Shown: positions 8,443-18,297 of the stretch, piece after piece
How the letters are laid out: each line of letters opens with the position of its first letter
How positions within the stretch are numbered: position 1 is the stretch's first letter
Assembly (NCBI RefSeq): GCF_900240945.1
Contig: NZ_OESG01000012.1
Span: 62,001-126,000 of the forward strand
Length of the DNA stretch: 64,000 nt
Direction of reading: 5' to 3'
Source of the DNA: Mycobacterium sp. 3519A
Lineage (GTDB): Bacteria; Actinomycetota; Actinomycetes; Mycobacteriales; Mycobacteriaceae
The notes under the pieces: model-generated
What the model was told of the DNA's origin: nothing
The model's input: the letters and a program-made list of their open reading frames with translations, nothing else
Database searches by the model: none
Translations under genes and position numbers: made by a program

Positions 8443-9998
8443 TGCCCGACGCGGGCTACACCGTCCCGGCGGTGCTGGACCGGCGCGCCCAGCAGTTCGG
8501 CGATCGCGTGATGATGTCGATCGCGGGGACGCCCGTCACGTTCGCCCAGATGCGGGATCGCTCCTGCGCGGCGGCGAATGTGCTTGCGGGCCTTGGCATC
8601 AAGCGGGACGAGACGGTCGCGCTGTTCACCGGCACCTGCCCGGAATGGGTGTACTTCTGGCTCGGTGCGGCGCGCCTCGGCGCGGTGCCCGCGGCGGTCA
8701 ACGCCGCCAGCAAGGGCGATTTCCTGTTGCATGCGTTGCGGTTGTCGCGGGCCGCGGTGGTAGTGACCGACGCCGACCGTCACCCTCGCCTCGTGGAGGT
8801 GGCCGGGCACGTCGGGACGCTGAGATCTGTTCTGGTGCAGGGTGATGCGCTGGATGACGCGCTCGATTCCGCGCCTGTAGAGCCGCCGGTCGCGACCGCG
8901 GACCCGCTCGATATCGCGCTGTTCTTCACGTCAGGCACGACGGGGCCATCGAAGGCCGTCGTGACCACCTGGCAGTACCTTTTCACTGCGGCCCGCACCG
9001 TCGCGGCGACGTGGGAGTTCAGCGCGGGAGACGTGCTGTGGACCGCGATGCCGCTGTTCCATCTGAGCGCCGCGCCCACTGTGCTGGCGCCGATGCTGGT
9101 CGGTGGGACGAGCGTGCTGGCCGCGGCGTTTCATCCCGGCACCGTCTGGGACGAGATCCGGGCGTGCGGCGCGGTCGGGTTCGCAGGCGCGGGGGCGATG
9201 GTGTCGATGCTGTGGAATCTGCCGCCCCATCCGAGCGACGCCGAGACCGGCCTGCGGTTCATCTCGGCGGCCCCGATCGCGGCCGACATGTACCACGCCA
9301 TCGAAGAGCGCTACCAGTGCCGCGTCGTGACGATGTACGGGCTGACGGAGGCCTTCCCGATCGCGTACAAAGCGGTTTCGGAGTACGGCAGACCGGGTAC
9401 GAGTGGGCACGTCAACCCCGATTTCGAGGTTCGCATTGTCGATTTGCTCGGCGAACCCGTACCTGAGGGTATGGTGGGAGAAATTGCCTGCCGGGCGCGG
9501 TCACCGCATGCGATGAGCGAGGGGTATGTGGCGTCGGCGTCCGGCGGGCACTCTTTGCAGGTCAACCCCCATTCTGAGTGGTTCCGGACCGGCGATCTCG
9601 GCGTCCTGGACAGCGACGGCAACCTGACCTTCGTGGACCGGGTGAAGGATTCGCTTCGGCGCCGCGGCGAAAACGTCTCCTCGGTCGAGGTGGAACAGAC
9701 AGTGATGCGTCACCCTGCCGTGTCGGAGGCGGCCGCCGTCGGTGTGCCCAGCGATCTCGGCGAGGACGACATCCTCGTCGTGCTGACCCTGCGGTCGGGC
9801 GCAGTGGTCGACCATGCCGAGTTGCTCGACTTCTGCTCGGCTCGCATGCCCTACTTCTGCGTGCCGCGGTACCTCGAAGTGGTCGACGAGATTCCGAAGA
9901 ACGTCATCGGGCGCGTTCGCAAGGACGTGCTCCGCAGCAGAGGACTAAGTGAGGCCGCATGGGACCGCGAAGCGCACGGCTACGTGCTGACCCGATAG
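8442..9998 (+). CDS. Acyl-CoA synthetase (FadD/AMP-dependent ligase family)
   Basis: 518 residues from the ATG that shares one base with the upstream stop (TGATG). Adenylating-enzyme motifs occur in order: the P-loop FFTSGTTGPSKAV, YGLTEAF, WFRTGDLG, DRVKDSLRRRGENVSS, and near the C-terminus PKNVIGRVRKDVL with the catalytic lysine replaced or shifted (usual form PKTxxGKxxK). It activates a carboxylic acid as acyl-AMP and then acyl-CoA. In this operon it would prime the side chain or opened ring for beta-oxidation by the downstream MaoC-like hydratases. The chain-length or ring specificity cannot be read. Confidence 0.9.
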   Translation: MPDAGYTVPAVLDRRAQQFGDRVMMSIAGTPVTFAQMRDRSCAAANVLAGLGIKRDETVALFTGTCPEWVYFWLGAARLGAVPAAVNAASKGDFLLHALRLSRAAVVVTDADRHPRLVEVAGHVGTLRSVLVQGDALDDALDSAPVEPPVATADPLDIALFFTSGTTGPSKAVVTTWQYLFTAARTVAATWEFSAGDVLWTAMPLFHLSAAPTVLAPMLVGGTSVLAAAFHPGTVWDEIRACGAVGFAGAGAMVSMLWNLPPHPSDAETGLRFISAAPIAADMYHAIEERYQCRVVTMYGLTEAFPIAYKAVSEYGRPGTSGHVNPDFEVRIVDLLGEPVPEGMVGEIACRARSPHAMSEGYVASASGGHSLQVNPHSEWFRTGDLGVLDSDGNLTFVDRVKDSLRRRGENVSSVEVEQTVMRHPAVSEAAAVGVPSDLGEDDILVVLTLRSGAVVDHAELLDFCSARMPYFCVPRYLEVVDEIPKNVIGRVRKDVLRSRGLSEAAWDREAHGYVLTR

Positions 9999-10014
9999 GA
10001 CGGGGGACAACCGG

Positions 10015-10428
10015 ATGACGTTGACGTATCAACAGCAGTTTGTGTTGGACGGTCTGGCAGGGCGGGCCGCGATACTCAACTTGGACGCGCGGTACAACAG
10101 GGCGTACTCGGCGGGGGATCTGGAGGTCTGGATCAAGACGTTCCGGCACTCGGGTGCGACCGTGGTGCGGGGCGGCGAGAGCTTCACCGATCTGCGTGCG
10201 GCGTTCGACGGCGGCGACGGCAAGCGACTGGTGACCGTCGACCACGAGATAACGGTCGACGGTGTGGACGCCACACAGCAGTGCGTCGCATTGGTGTTCG
10301 TCGGGGCCGAACTTCAGGCGACCGGAACATTCACCGACGCCCTCATCTACGAGCGCGGCGGCTGGTACTTCACCTCGCGCGAACTCGTCTGGGATCTCGC
10401 CACGCGGGCGAGCGCGTTGCCGGTGTGA
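10015..10428 (+). CDS. NTF2-like / SnoaL-type protein
   Basis: 137 residues. The helix containing ARYNRAYSAGDLEVWIKTF followed by a curved sheet with VTVDHEITVDG and a terminal GGWYFTSRELVWD strand is the SnoaL-like ketosteroid-isomerase fold. It sits 16 bp after the acyl-CoA ligase and overlaps the next gene by 4 bp, inside the Rieske-ligase-hydratase operon. Members of the fold isomerise or hydrate cyclic ketones or serve as oxygenase small subunits, either of which would suit the operon. Quoted segments are read from the translation; no catalytic residue is assigned. Confidence 0.75.
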   Translation: MTLTYQQQFVLDGLAGRAAILNLDARYNRAYSAGDLEVWIKTFRHSGATVVRGGESFTDLRAAFDGGDGKRLVTVDHEITVDGVDATQQCVALVFVGAELQATGTFTDALIYERGGWYFTSRELVWDLATRASALPV

Positions 10429-10955
10429 CAACGGATCTGAGTTACGAACTCGCGTTCGGCAGCTACGAGGACGCGCTGCTGATGGTGGGCACGAAGACGG
10501 CGCCGCGGTTCGCCGGCACGGCCGTCAGCGGTGGCCGCATCCAGCACTTCGCGTCGATGGTGCGTGACCCCAACCCGTCGTACTGGGATGCCGAATTCGC
10601 GAAGGCGGTGTGGGGCGGTCTGGTCGCGCCGCCGGCGCTGTTGGTGGGATTGTTGATGCCGCCGCCGTGGCTGCCCGACGGCGAACCGCTGACGGCGTCG
10701 ATCGCTGTGCGAGTTCCCTTGCCGGGCACCGCGATCATCAACGCGTCCAACGACGCCGAATACCTGATGCCGGTGTTGGAGGGCGACATGCTCAGCGTGG
10801 TGGAGGAGGTCACCAAAGTGTCGCCGGAGAAGGTCACCCGCCTTGGCGCAGGGCATTTCGTCGAGACCAGTGAGACGTATTCCCGCGCGGACGGCGCGGT
10901 CGTAGCGATCTGCACCAACACGTTGTTCCGCTATATCCCGGCGGGCGACCGATGA
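10425..10955 (+). CDS. MaoC/FAS1-like dehydratase domain protein (hotdog fold)
   Basis: 176 residues from the GTG overlapping the upstream stop; the longer frame lies inside the previous gene. It has the layout of the N-terminal, FAS1-like half of MaoC hydratases: AGTAVSGGRIQHFASMVRD then YLMPVLEGDMLSVVEEVTKVSPEK, which is the substrate-tunnel half. It lacks the Asp/His hydratase motif, as expected of the non-catalytic partner. The next gene supplies the complementary hotdog and overlaps by 4 bp. Together they likely form a heteromeric enoyl-CoA hydratase like the split ChsH1-ChsH2 type in steroid side-chain degradation; this comparison is inference. Confidence 0.75.
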   Translation: MTTDLSYELAFGSYEDALLMVGTKTAPRFAGTAVSGGRIQHFASMVRDPNPSYWDAEFAKAVWGGLVAPPALLVGLLMPPPWLPDGEPLTASIAVRVPLPGTAIINASNDAEYLMPVLEGDMLSVVEEVTKVSPEKVTRLGAGHFVETSETYSRADGAVVAICTNTLFRYIPAGDR

Positions 10956-11374
10956 AGTGGGAGGACGTGGCGCCGCAGCAATTGCCCGACGTCGTCGACC
11001 CGATCAGCTACGAACGGGTGGTGATGAACGCCGGCACCACATGGGACTACGTGCCGTGGCATTACAACCCGCAGTACGCCAAAGACCACGGGCATCCAAC
11101 GATTTTCGTCAACACCATGCATCTGGCCGGGTTCATCGACCGGATCGCCACCGATTTCGGTGGGCCGACGAGCAGGGTGGTCCGGCGCAAGGTGTCGCTG
11201 CTCGGGTCGGTGTACGCGGGCGATTCGATGGTGGGACGTGGCAGGGTGGTCGGCAAGCGCGTCGACAGCGCGGGTGGCGCGCCCCGGCATCTGGTCGACC
11301 TGGAGATCGCCATCTTCAATCAGCGCGACGAATTGTGTTGTCCCGCAGAGGTCACCCTGGAACTACCGGGCTAG
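10952..11374 (+). CDS. MaoC-like hotdog dehydratase, catalytic-type partner
   Basis: 140 residues with start ATGA overlapping the previous stop. The hotdog helix segment WHYNPQYAKDHGHPTIFVNTMHLAGF occupies the place of the hydration motif Asp-x4-His of MaoC hydratases, here with His/Asn instead of a textbook Asp-His pair, followed by VSLLGSVYAGDSMVGRGRVVGKR. It most likely joins the preceding protein as a two-subunit hydratase acting on a 2-enoyl-CoA with a bulky ring. Last gene of the 7330-11374 operon. The altered catalytic motif means activity is uncertain. Confidence 0.75.
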   Translation: MKWEDVAPQQLPDVVDPISYERVVMNAGTTWDYVPWHYNPQYAKDHGHPTIFVNTMHLAGFIDRIATDFGGPTSRVVRRKVSLLGSVYAGDSMVGRGRVVGKRVDSAGGAPRHLVDLEIAIFNQRDELCCPAEVTLELPG

Positions 11375-11389
11375 TCCCGGGCTCCAGCG

Positions 11390-12847
11390 CTAGCTGAGCT
11401 CCGGTAGCTTGCCTGCGCTGACCGTCGACTGCAACTCGACGTACTCCGACAACCCTTCGGGGCCGAACTCACGGCCGATGCCGGACTGCTTGAATCCGCC
11501 GAACGGGCAGGTGGTGTCGAGCGTGTACATGTTGATGCCGTAGGTGCCCGCCCGGATCTGGGCTGCGATCTCCAGACCGTGCGCGACGTCGTCCGTCCAC
11601 ACCGACCCGGCCAGCCCGTAGTCGCTGTCGTTGGCGATGCGGATGGCGTCGGCCTCGTCGGCATACTCGAGCACAGTCAGCACCGGCCCGAAGATCTCCT
11701 CACGCGCGATCCGCATTTCGTTGTGCACGTCCGCGAACAGTGTCGGCTGGACATACCAACCGCGATCGCGGGGTTTCTCCGGACCGCCCAACACCATTCG
11801 CGCGCCCTCGTCGACACCGTGCCGGATGTAGCCTCGCACGCGGCCCTGCTGACGCGCGGCGACCAGCGGCCCGATATCGGTGGCGTCGTCAGCCGGATCA
11901 CCCACCTGCAGGTCGGCCATCATGTCGGCCAGCGCGTCGACCACCTCGTCGTGGCGCCGCTCGCTGACCAGGATCCGGGTTTGCGCCACGCAGGCCTGCC
12001 CGTTGTTCATCAGGCTCGCCATCTTCAAATGCTTGACGGTGCGGTCGATGTCGGCGTCGTCGAGAATGATCGCCGCCGACTTGCCGCCGAGTTCGAGGCT
12101 GACCCGCTTGAGCTGTTCGCCGCACAACGCGGCGATCCGCCTGCCCGTCGCCGACGACCCGGTGAACGAGATCTTGTCCACCCCGGGATGGCGGACCAAC
12201 GCTTCACCGGTTTCGCGTCCGCCAGGGATGATCGACACCACGCCTTCCGGCAAGTCGATCTCGTCCAGCATCTCCGCCAACCACAATGCGTCCAAAGGGG
12301 TTTCGGGTGCGGGCTTGACCACGACGGTGCACCCAGCGATCAGCGCCGGGATGAGCTTCGGCATGATCAGGAACTGCGGGACGTTCCACGGCACGATCGC
12401 ACCCACCACCCCGACGGGGGCGCGGCGCACGTGCACCTCGCCGAACAGGCCCTGCCGCCGCTCGACCCACGGAAAGTCGCGCCCCGTCGCGAGGTTGAGA
12501 TGCATCTGCGCCACCGCGCCGGTGGCCTGGCCCAGCTTGCTGAAACTGCGCGGCGAGCCCATCTCGGCGGTGATCAGATCGGCCATCTCGTCGGTATGGC
12601 CGCTGTACACCGCGGCGAGTTTCTCGATCTTCTCCATCCGCTCGAACGGCGTCAGCCGCGGCCACGGTCCCTCGTCGAACGCGGTCCTTGCCGCCTGCAC
12701 CGCCCTGTCGACGTCGGTGGCCGACGCCTCGGGCGTCTCGCCGATCGCCTCCTCGCTGTGCGGTGAGATCACCGAGATGCGTCGATCGGTGGCAGGTTGC
12801 TGCCAGCGGCCGCCGATATAGAGCTTGTCGTAGACAAGGGATTTCAC
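11390..12847 (-). CDS. Aldehyde dehydrogenase (NAD(P)+-dependent)
   Basis: 485 residues, standard length of the ALDH superfamily. Visible signatures are the IVPWNVP coenzyme-binding strand, VVKPAPETP, FTGSSATGRRI, the general-base Glu in SLELGGKSA, the nucleophilic Cys in NNGQACVAQTRI and EEIFGPVLTV. It oxidises an aldehyde to the acid that CoA-ligase or CoA-transferase enzymes nearby could activate. Divergent from the lipocalin-like gene across a 62-bp gap containing a 24-bp inverted repeat. The substrate is unknown. Confidence 0.95.
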   Translation of the reverse strand: MKSLVYDKLYIGGRWQQPATDRRISVISPHSEEAIGETPEASATDVDRAVQAARTAFDEGPWPRLTPFERMEKIEKLAAVYSGHTDEMADLITAEMGSPRSFSKLGQATGAVAQMHLNLATGRDFPWVERRQGLFGEVHVRRAPVGVVGAIVPWNVPQFLIMPKLIPALIAGCTVVVKPAPETPLDALWLAEMLDEIDLPEGVVSIIPGGRETGEALVRHPGVDKISFTGSSATGRRIAALCGEQLKRVSLELGGKSAAIILDDADIDRTVKHLKMASLMNNGQACVAQTRILVSERRHDEVVDALADMMADLQVGDPADDATDIGPLVAARQQGRVRGYIRHGVDEGARMVLGGPEKPRDRGWYVQPTLFADVHNEMRIAREEIFGPVLTVLEYADEADAIRIANDSDYGLAGSVWTDDVAHGLEIAAQIRAGTYGINMYTLDTTCPFGGFKQSGIGREFGPEGLSEYVELQSTVSAGKLPELS

Positions 12848-12871
12848 GGTCGCGCCTCCGAACCGCTAAAG

Positions 12872-12895
12872 TTGCTATTGCTGTAAACATAGCAA
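12872..12895. promoter_or_regulatory. 24-bp inverted repeat between divergent ALDH and lipocalin genes
   Basis: The repeat is TTGCTAT-N10-ATAGCAA, with perfect 7-bp arms, centred in the divergent intergenic gap, so one bound regulator could control both genes. It shares GTAAANATAG with the repeat at 7259-7282 and TGCTAWTGCT with the region upstream of the GntR gene (3619-3632). Confidence 0.5.
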
Positions 12896-12909
12896 AAAAG
12901 GCAGGTGCC

Positions 12910-14109
12910 GTGGACAACACCGATTGGCGTGTGTACCCGTTCGACCTGGTGCCGGGCGACCCGCAGTTGTCGTTTCCGGGCGCCGAAGGCAACCACCCCG
13001 ACTTCGAATCCGACACCTGGTTCATCGCCGGTGACCTGACCGCCGCCTCCGGGCGGAACTTCGCGTTTCTGACGATCTTCAACAAGAACCGGCCCGGCGC
13101 GGGGATCGTCGCCGACTTCTACACGTTCGCCTTGTTCGACCTCGACACCGGCGACTACGCGACGTTCACCGACTACGACATGCCGCCGGCCAACTTGGCA
13201 CCGGGGGCGCAACCCAAACTCTCCACCGAGACCGGCCATCTCGACATGACCTACGACAGCAGCGCCGGTCGAGCGACCTGGCGGGCCTGTCGCGACCGAC
13301 ACGACCGGTTGATCCCGTATACCTACGACGTCAGCCTGGTCGGGACCGACGCCATGCATCTGGATCTGCACGTCACTCCCTCGCGCGCGCCCGTTCCGCT
13401 CGGCGCCGCCGCGTACAACGGCAAGATCGAGTGTTTCGGGCAGCCTGCGACCTACTCCTATTTCCAGCCCCGGATGGCGATGACCGGCACACTGCGCTGG
13501 GGTGCGGTCGACGAGAAGGTGTCCGGACGCACGGGCCACGTCGACCGGCAGTGGTTTCCGTTGGTCGCCAACGACGGCGGACCTACGGGCGACATCAGGT
13601 CGCGGGCGCACGAGTGGCGCACGATCAACCTCGACAACGGCGTCGACTTGTCCGTCTGGCACCAGTTCGATCGCACGAATCGCAATGCGTTACAACCATT
13701 CTCGGGCGCCACGACCAGCTCCCCGGACAACGCTTCCGAATACGCCGACGACGTCGAGGTGACCGTCGACAGTTACGTACGCTGGCCCGACGACGTCAAG
13801 ACCCTGGTGCCGCCGCCTTCGACGGTCCGGTACATGCCCGATCGGCACCGCCTGACGTCGCAGCAACTCGATCTGGACCTCGTCGGCGAACCGCTGGTGC
13901 CCGCCCCGGCGCACGGCCTGCCCCTGGAGTACATGGAAGGTCCCTTTCGCTACCGCGGCACACACCGCGGCCGCCCGGTCAGCGGGTTCGCCTTCTACGA
14001 GCGATCGCTCGCGCTGTACCGGGACTGGGAACTGGCAGACGTGATCGCGGCGGCAAACCCCGCCGAACGTGAACTCGTGCTCGAAGAAATCGCGAAATCT
14101 CGCACGTAA
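12910..14109 (+). CDS. Two-domain lipocalin-like protein (AttH/CrtC-type)
   Basis: 399 residues from GTG at 12910 with AGGCAGG upstream; further upstream the frame covers the operator. Two beta-rich halves resemble the paired lipocalin-like domains of AttH and CrtC (carotenoid 1,2-hydratase) proteins: HPDFESDTWFIAGDL with many aromatics, then GHVDRQWFPLV in the centre and YVRWPDDVKTLVPP with EYMEGPFRYRG towards the end. No signal peptide. Such proteins bind or hydrate isoprenoid-like lipids. Divergent from the aldehyde dehydrogenase, so probably part of the same pathway. The family assignment rests on recognised layout only. Confidence 0.6.
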   Translation: MDNTDWRVYPFDLVPGDPQLSFPGAEGNHPDFESDTWFIAGDLTAASGRNFAFLTIFNKNRPGAGIVADFYTFALFDLDTGDYATFTDYDMPPANLAPGAQPKLSTETGHLDMTYDSSAGRATWRACRDRHDRLIPYTYDVSLVGTDAMHLDLHVTPSRAPVPLGAAAYNGKIECFGQPATYSYFQPRMAMTGTLRWGAVDEKVSGRTGHVDRQWFPLVANDGGPTGDIRSRAHEWRTINLDNGVDLSVWHQFDRTNRNALQPFSGATTSSPDNASEYADDVEVTVDSYVRWPDDVKTLVPPPSTVRYMPDRHRLTSQQLDLDLVGEPLVPAPAHGLPLEYMEGPFRYRGTHRGRPVSGFAFYERSLALYRDWELADVIAAANPAERELVLEEIAKSRT

Positions 14110-14111
14110 GC

Positions 14112-15254
14112 TCACGTTCGGCGGAGCAGCGCCTCCTCCCACATCTGATGGCGGTGTTGTAGGCCGGGTTCGTTGCGGCCGAACACCAGATGGTCACGCG
14201 CACCGGATTCGAGGTTGGCCTGCAGACCCGCCACGAGCGCGTAGTCCTCGTCGCGCACCGTCGCGTGGGCATAGTCGAAGACCGCGGCCGCGCCGGCGGC
14301 CGTCGCCTCGTCGGACAGGTCCAGCGGCGTGGAGTTCTGGTGCACGGTGATCGACCGCCCCGGCACGTCGCCGGGGTAGACGCGGAACAATTCGCCGTTG
14401 GCGATCGTGCACGACAGCACGATGTTCGGGAACAAGGCGTAGATCACCACCATGGCCTGCAGCGGATCCCACTGCTCCTCAGGCATGTCCACCAGGTCTT
14501 CAATTCCGTTGAGGGGGAAGACGAGTCGATGGTGCGGGCCGAACGAATCGAACACCGTGCAGTTGCTGCGCGCGATGGTCGCGAAGGTGGTCTTGTGCAC
14601 GGTCGCGAAGTGGTAGTTCTCCGCGAAGGTGTCGATCGCGAGTTTCCAGTTGATCGGGCAGTCCAGCACCTTCTCACCCAGCGGTGACCAGCGTCCGACG
14701 CCCCACGCCTCGAGTTCGTCGGCGAGCGGTCCGAGGAAAGCCGGGATGTCGAGCGATGCCTCGCGGTCCAGTGAGATCCACAGGAAACCCGCGCATTCCG
14801 TGGCGGGTAGTTCGGTCAATCTTCTAGGCCCCGAAGATGTTTCGGGGAATCCTTCCTTGCCTGGCACGCCGACCAGGTTGCCCTCGAGATCGTATGTCCA
14901 GGAGTGGTAGGGGCACGCGAGCCTACGCGCGGCACCGCAGCGTTCGGCGATGCGGGACTGGCGGTGCAGGCAGACGTTGTCGAACGCGCGCACCGTGTTG
15001 TCGGCGCTTCGTGTCAGCAGAATCGACCGGCCCAGCACGGTTTTGGTGCAGTAGGTGCCGGGATGAGGCAGTTCGGAGGCATAGCCGACCAGCTGCGGGC
15101 TGGCCGTCAACAGCGCGGTGTCCTGCGCGTGACGCTCCGCCGATGTGTACGTGTCCGCGGCCACCTTGTGCTCGGCAGGCACCAGGTCCGTCGTCTTGTC
15201 CCGTGCGAGCTTGACCGCGCGGCGGGTGAGATCGATGAGCTGGTCGCGATCCAT
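14112..15254 (-). CDS. Rieske aromatic-ring hydroxylating oxygenase alpha subunit
   Basis: 380 residues. The Rieske centre is VCLHRQSRIAE...CPYHSWTYD (Cys-x-His and Cys-x2-His). The downstream catalytic domain has WKLAIDTFAENYHFATVHKTTF, where the iron-site His pair and the bridging acidic residue sit (Glu-Asn-Tyr-His form). This is the ring-hydroxylating dioxygenase/demethylase group, distinct from the KshA-like gene at 7330. No beta subunit, ferredoxin or reductase is next to it. It ends 2 bp from the convergent lipocalin-like gene. Its substrate is unknown; it may attack a ring or an N/O-methyl group. Confidence 0.9.
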   Translation of the reverse strand: MDRDQLIDLTRRAVKLARDKTTDLVPAEHKVAADTYTSAERHAQDTALLTASPQLVGYASELPHPGTYCTKTVLGRSILLTRSADNTVRAFDNVCLHRQSRIAERCGAARRLACPYHSWTYDLEGNLVGVPGKEGFPETSSGPRRLTELPATECAGFLWISLDREASLDIPAFLGPLADELEAWGVGRWSPLGEKVLDCPINWKLAIDTFAENYHFATVHKTTFATIARSNCTVFDSFGPHHRLVFPLNGIEDLVDMPEEQWDPLQAMVVIYALFPNIVLSCTIANGELFRVYPGDVPGRSITVHQNSTPLDLSDEATAAGAAAVFDYAHATVRDEDYALVAGLQANLESGARDHLVFGRNEPGLQHRHQMWEEALLRRT

Positions 15255-15269
15255 GGCCCACCATTCTTG

Positions 15270-15284
15270 TTGTTTTTATAACAA
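15270..15284. promoter_or_regulatory. AT-rich inverted repeat upstream of second Rieske gene
   Basis: TTGTT-TTTAT-AACAA lies 16 bp upstream of the Rieske start, in an otherwise GC-rich gap. It is placed to be an operator or to hold the -10 box of the leftward promoter. No regulator can be assigned. Confidence 0.35.
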
Positions 15285-15361
15285 AAGCCAACAGTCGCCG
15301 AAAATCGGCTGGTGAACGCCGTCTGGCGCGTATTGTCCGCTGAATCCGGGTCGGGGCCTGA

Positions 15362-16818
<1,457 letters not shown>

Positions 16819-17238
16819 CTACTCGCCGGAGTCGGTGGCTTCCGGGGTCTCAGGGGTCTCGGGGGTGGCGTCCAACACGCTGACCGCGATGCCGTACGGC
16901 AAGAAGCGCACCCTGCGTGTCGGGTCGGTGTTGTTCTTGTTCGCCCTAAGTGCGTCGAGTTCGGTCGGATAGACCTGTTCGATGTGCGCGCCACCGTCGT
17001 CGTCGACCGTGTAGATCGCCCAGACGCCGTCACCGGTTTCGCCGGTGGTCTCCGGTTCGGTTCTGCCCCGCGATTGCCGGGTGAATTCGTCGAAGAGGTT
17101 GGCCCAGCCGGCACGCTCCCCGGACGTGGTGAAAAACCTGCTGACTCCGTCGAGCGCGTCGCGTAGGCCTTCGCCCGCCTCACGGACCACCCGGTCGAAC
17201 TCCTCGGGATCGATCCCGAAAGGCCCGTTGCTGCTCAT
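16819..17238 (-). CDS. Conserved mycobacterial hypothetical protein
   Basis: 139 residues starting at ATG 17238 behind GGCAGGAGG; the longer open frame upstream has no support. It is acidic and soluble. The body contains EFDRVVREAGEGLRDALDGV (a predicted helix) and a compact alpha/beta part with VWAIYTVDDDGGAHIEQVYPTELDALRANK, ending in low-complexity TPETPETPEATDSGE. No known catalytic motif or transmembrane segment is visible. I do not recognise a characterised family. Confidence 0.7.
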   Translation of the reverse strand: MSSNGPFGIDPEEFDRVVREAGEGLRDALDGVSRFFTTSGERAGWANLFDEFTRQSRGRTEPETTGETGDGVWAIYTVDDDGGAHIEQVYPTELDALRANKNNTDPTRRVRFLPYGIAVSVLDATPETPETPEATDSGE

Positions 17239-17346
17239 TGCGGTTCCTCCTGCCAGCCATGCACCGCAGCGTTGCGGCAATCCCCAGTGTGCCCGCGCTC
17301 GGCGAACTAGTCGACTGACCGTGGCGGCGGGTGGTAGGCAACCCAT

Positions 17347-18147
17347 ATGGCATTCACGCGCGCCGACGTGTTGGCTACCGCGGAGCGTTCCCCGGCCGCC
17401 GCGGGCGCGCATGACCGCACGGCCTGGGTCGGTCTGTTCGCGCCGGACGGCCGCGTCGAGGACCCGGTCGGCTCCGCGCCGCATCGTGGGGTCGCCGCGA
17501 TCGGGCGCTTCTATGACACGTTCATCGGCCCGCGCGTGATTCGGTTCCACCCAGATGTCGACATCGTGGTCGGCCGCACCGTCGTGCGCGACGGCGAACT
17601 CGAGGTGACGATGGCGTCGACGCTCACCATGAGGGTGCCGGTGTACATCCGCTACGACATGGCCGAGGATGGGGGAGAGCTGAAACTCGCTGCGCTGTCA
17701 GCCTTTTGGGAACTGCCCGCGATGGCGTTGCAGTTTCTGCGCGGCGGCGTCAGGGCAGTGCCTGCGGGCCTTCAGCTGTCGAGACTGCTGCTGCGCAATC
17801 AAGGGCTCGTCGGCACGCTGGGTTTCCTCGGCGGTCTGCGCGGTGTCGGCAGCGGGGCGAAGGGAGTGGTTGCGCGGTTCCTGGATGCGGCCTGCGCAGG
17901 CGACGAAGTGGGGATGCGCAGACGCCTTGCCGGCCAGGTCCGGATCTCCACCGGCGACGACGCGCCGCTCAGCGCGGGGGACCTGGTCAGGCATCTGTCG
18001 GGGGCGCACTGGCGCAAACTCATCGGGTCCGGGCCAGTGGTCGTCGCGGCCACCGAGCGGGCCGGTCAGCGCAGCGTCGTCTTCGCCGAGGTGGCGGCCG
18101 AACCCCTTGCCATCACGCGGATCCGCGTGTTCAGCGAGGCGGGTTGA
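17347..18147 (+). CDS. Double SnoaL/ketosteroid-isomerase-like protein
   Basis: 266 residues. The N-terminal SnoaL-like domain (about 1-125) has RTAWVGLFAPDGRVEDPVGSAPHRG, where the Asp residues resemble those of ketosteroid isomerase, and VTMASTLTMRVPV. After a basic linker around 130-175 a second, weaker NTF2-like domain carries VVARFLDAACAGDEVGMRRRL and ends ITRIRVFSEAG. Such proteins are frequent in mycobacteria near lipid genes. It stands alone with its own start behind a short gap, and the 150 bp downstream hold only weak hairpins. Function unknown. Confidence 0.75.
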   Translation: MAFTRADVLATAERSPAAAGAHDRTAWVGLFAPDGRVEDPVGSAPHRGVAAIGRFYDTFIGPRVIRFHPDVDIVVGRTVVRDGELEVTMASTLTMRVPVYIRYDMAEDGGELKLAALSAFWELPAMALQFLRGGVRAVPAGLQLSRLLLRNQGLVGTLGFLGGLRGVGSGAKGVVARFLDAACAGDEVGMRRRLAGQVRISTGDDAPLSAGDLVRHLSGAHWRKLIGSGPVVVAATERAGQRSVVFAEVAAEPLAITRIRVFSEAG

Positions 18148-18297
18148 ACCGTTTCACCGGTTGTCTGCCCGGGTAGACCGGTCGGCATGACCGGCACAGC
18201 GACGATGACGCCAGCGAAGCCCGCGGCGAGCGGCCGGTGTCTCGATTCGGTCGCGTTGTCGCGGTTGTGACGGCGGACGTGAGACGGTTACAGCACC

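Noticed and set aside
18146..18181. Hairpins AACCG-N6-CGGTT and ACCGG...CCGGT after the SnoaL gene
   Set aside because: They lack a U-tract and are weak compared with the terminator at 56675; could be chance in GC-rich DNA.
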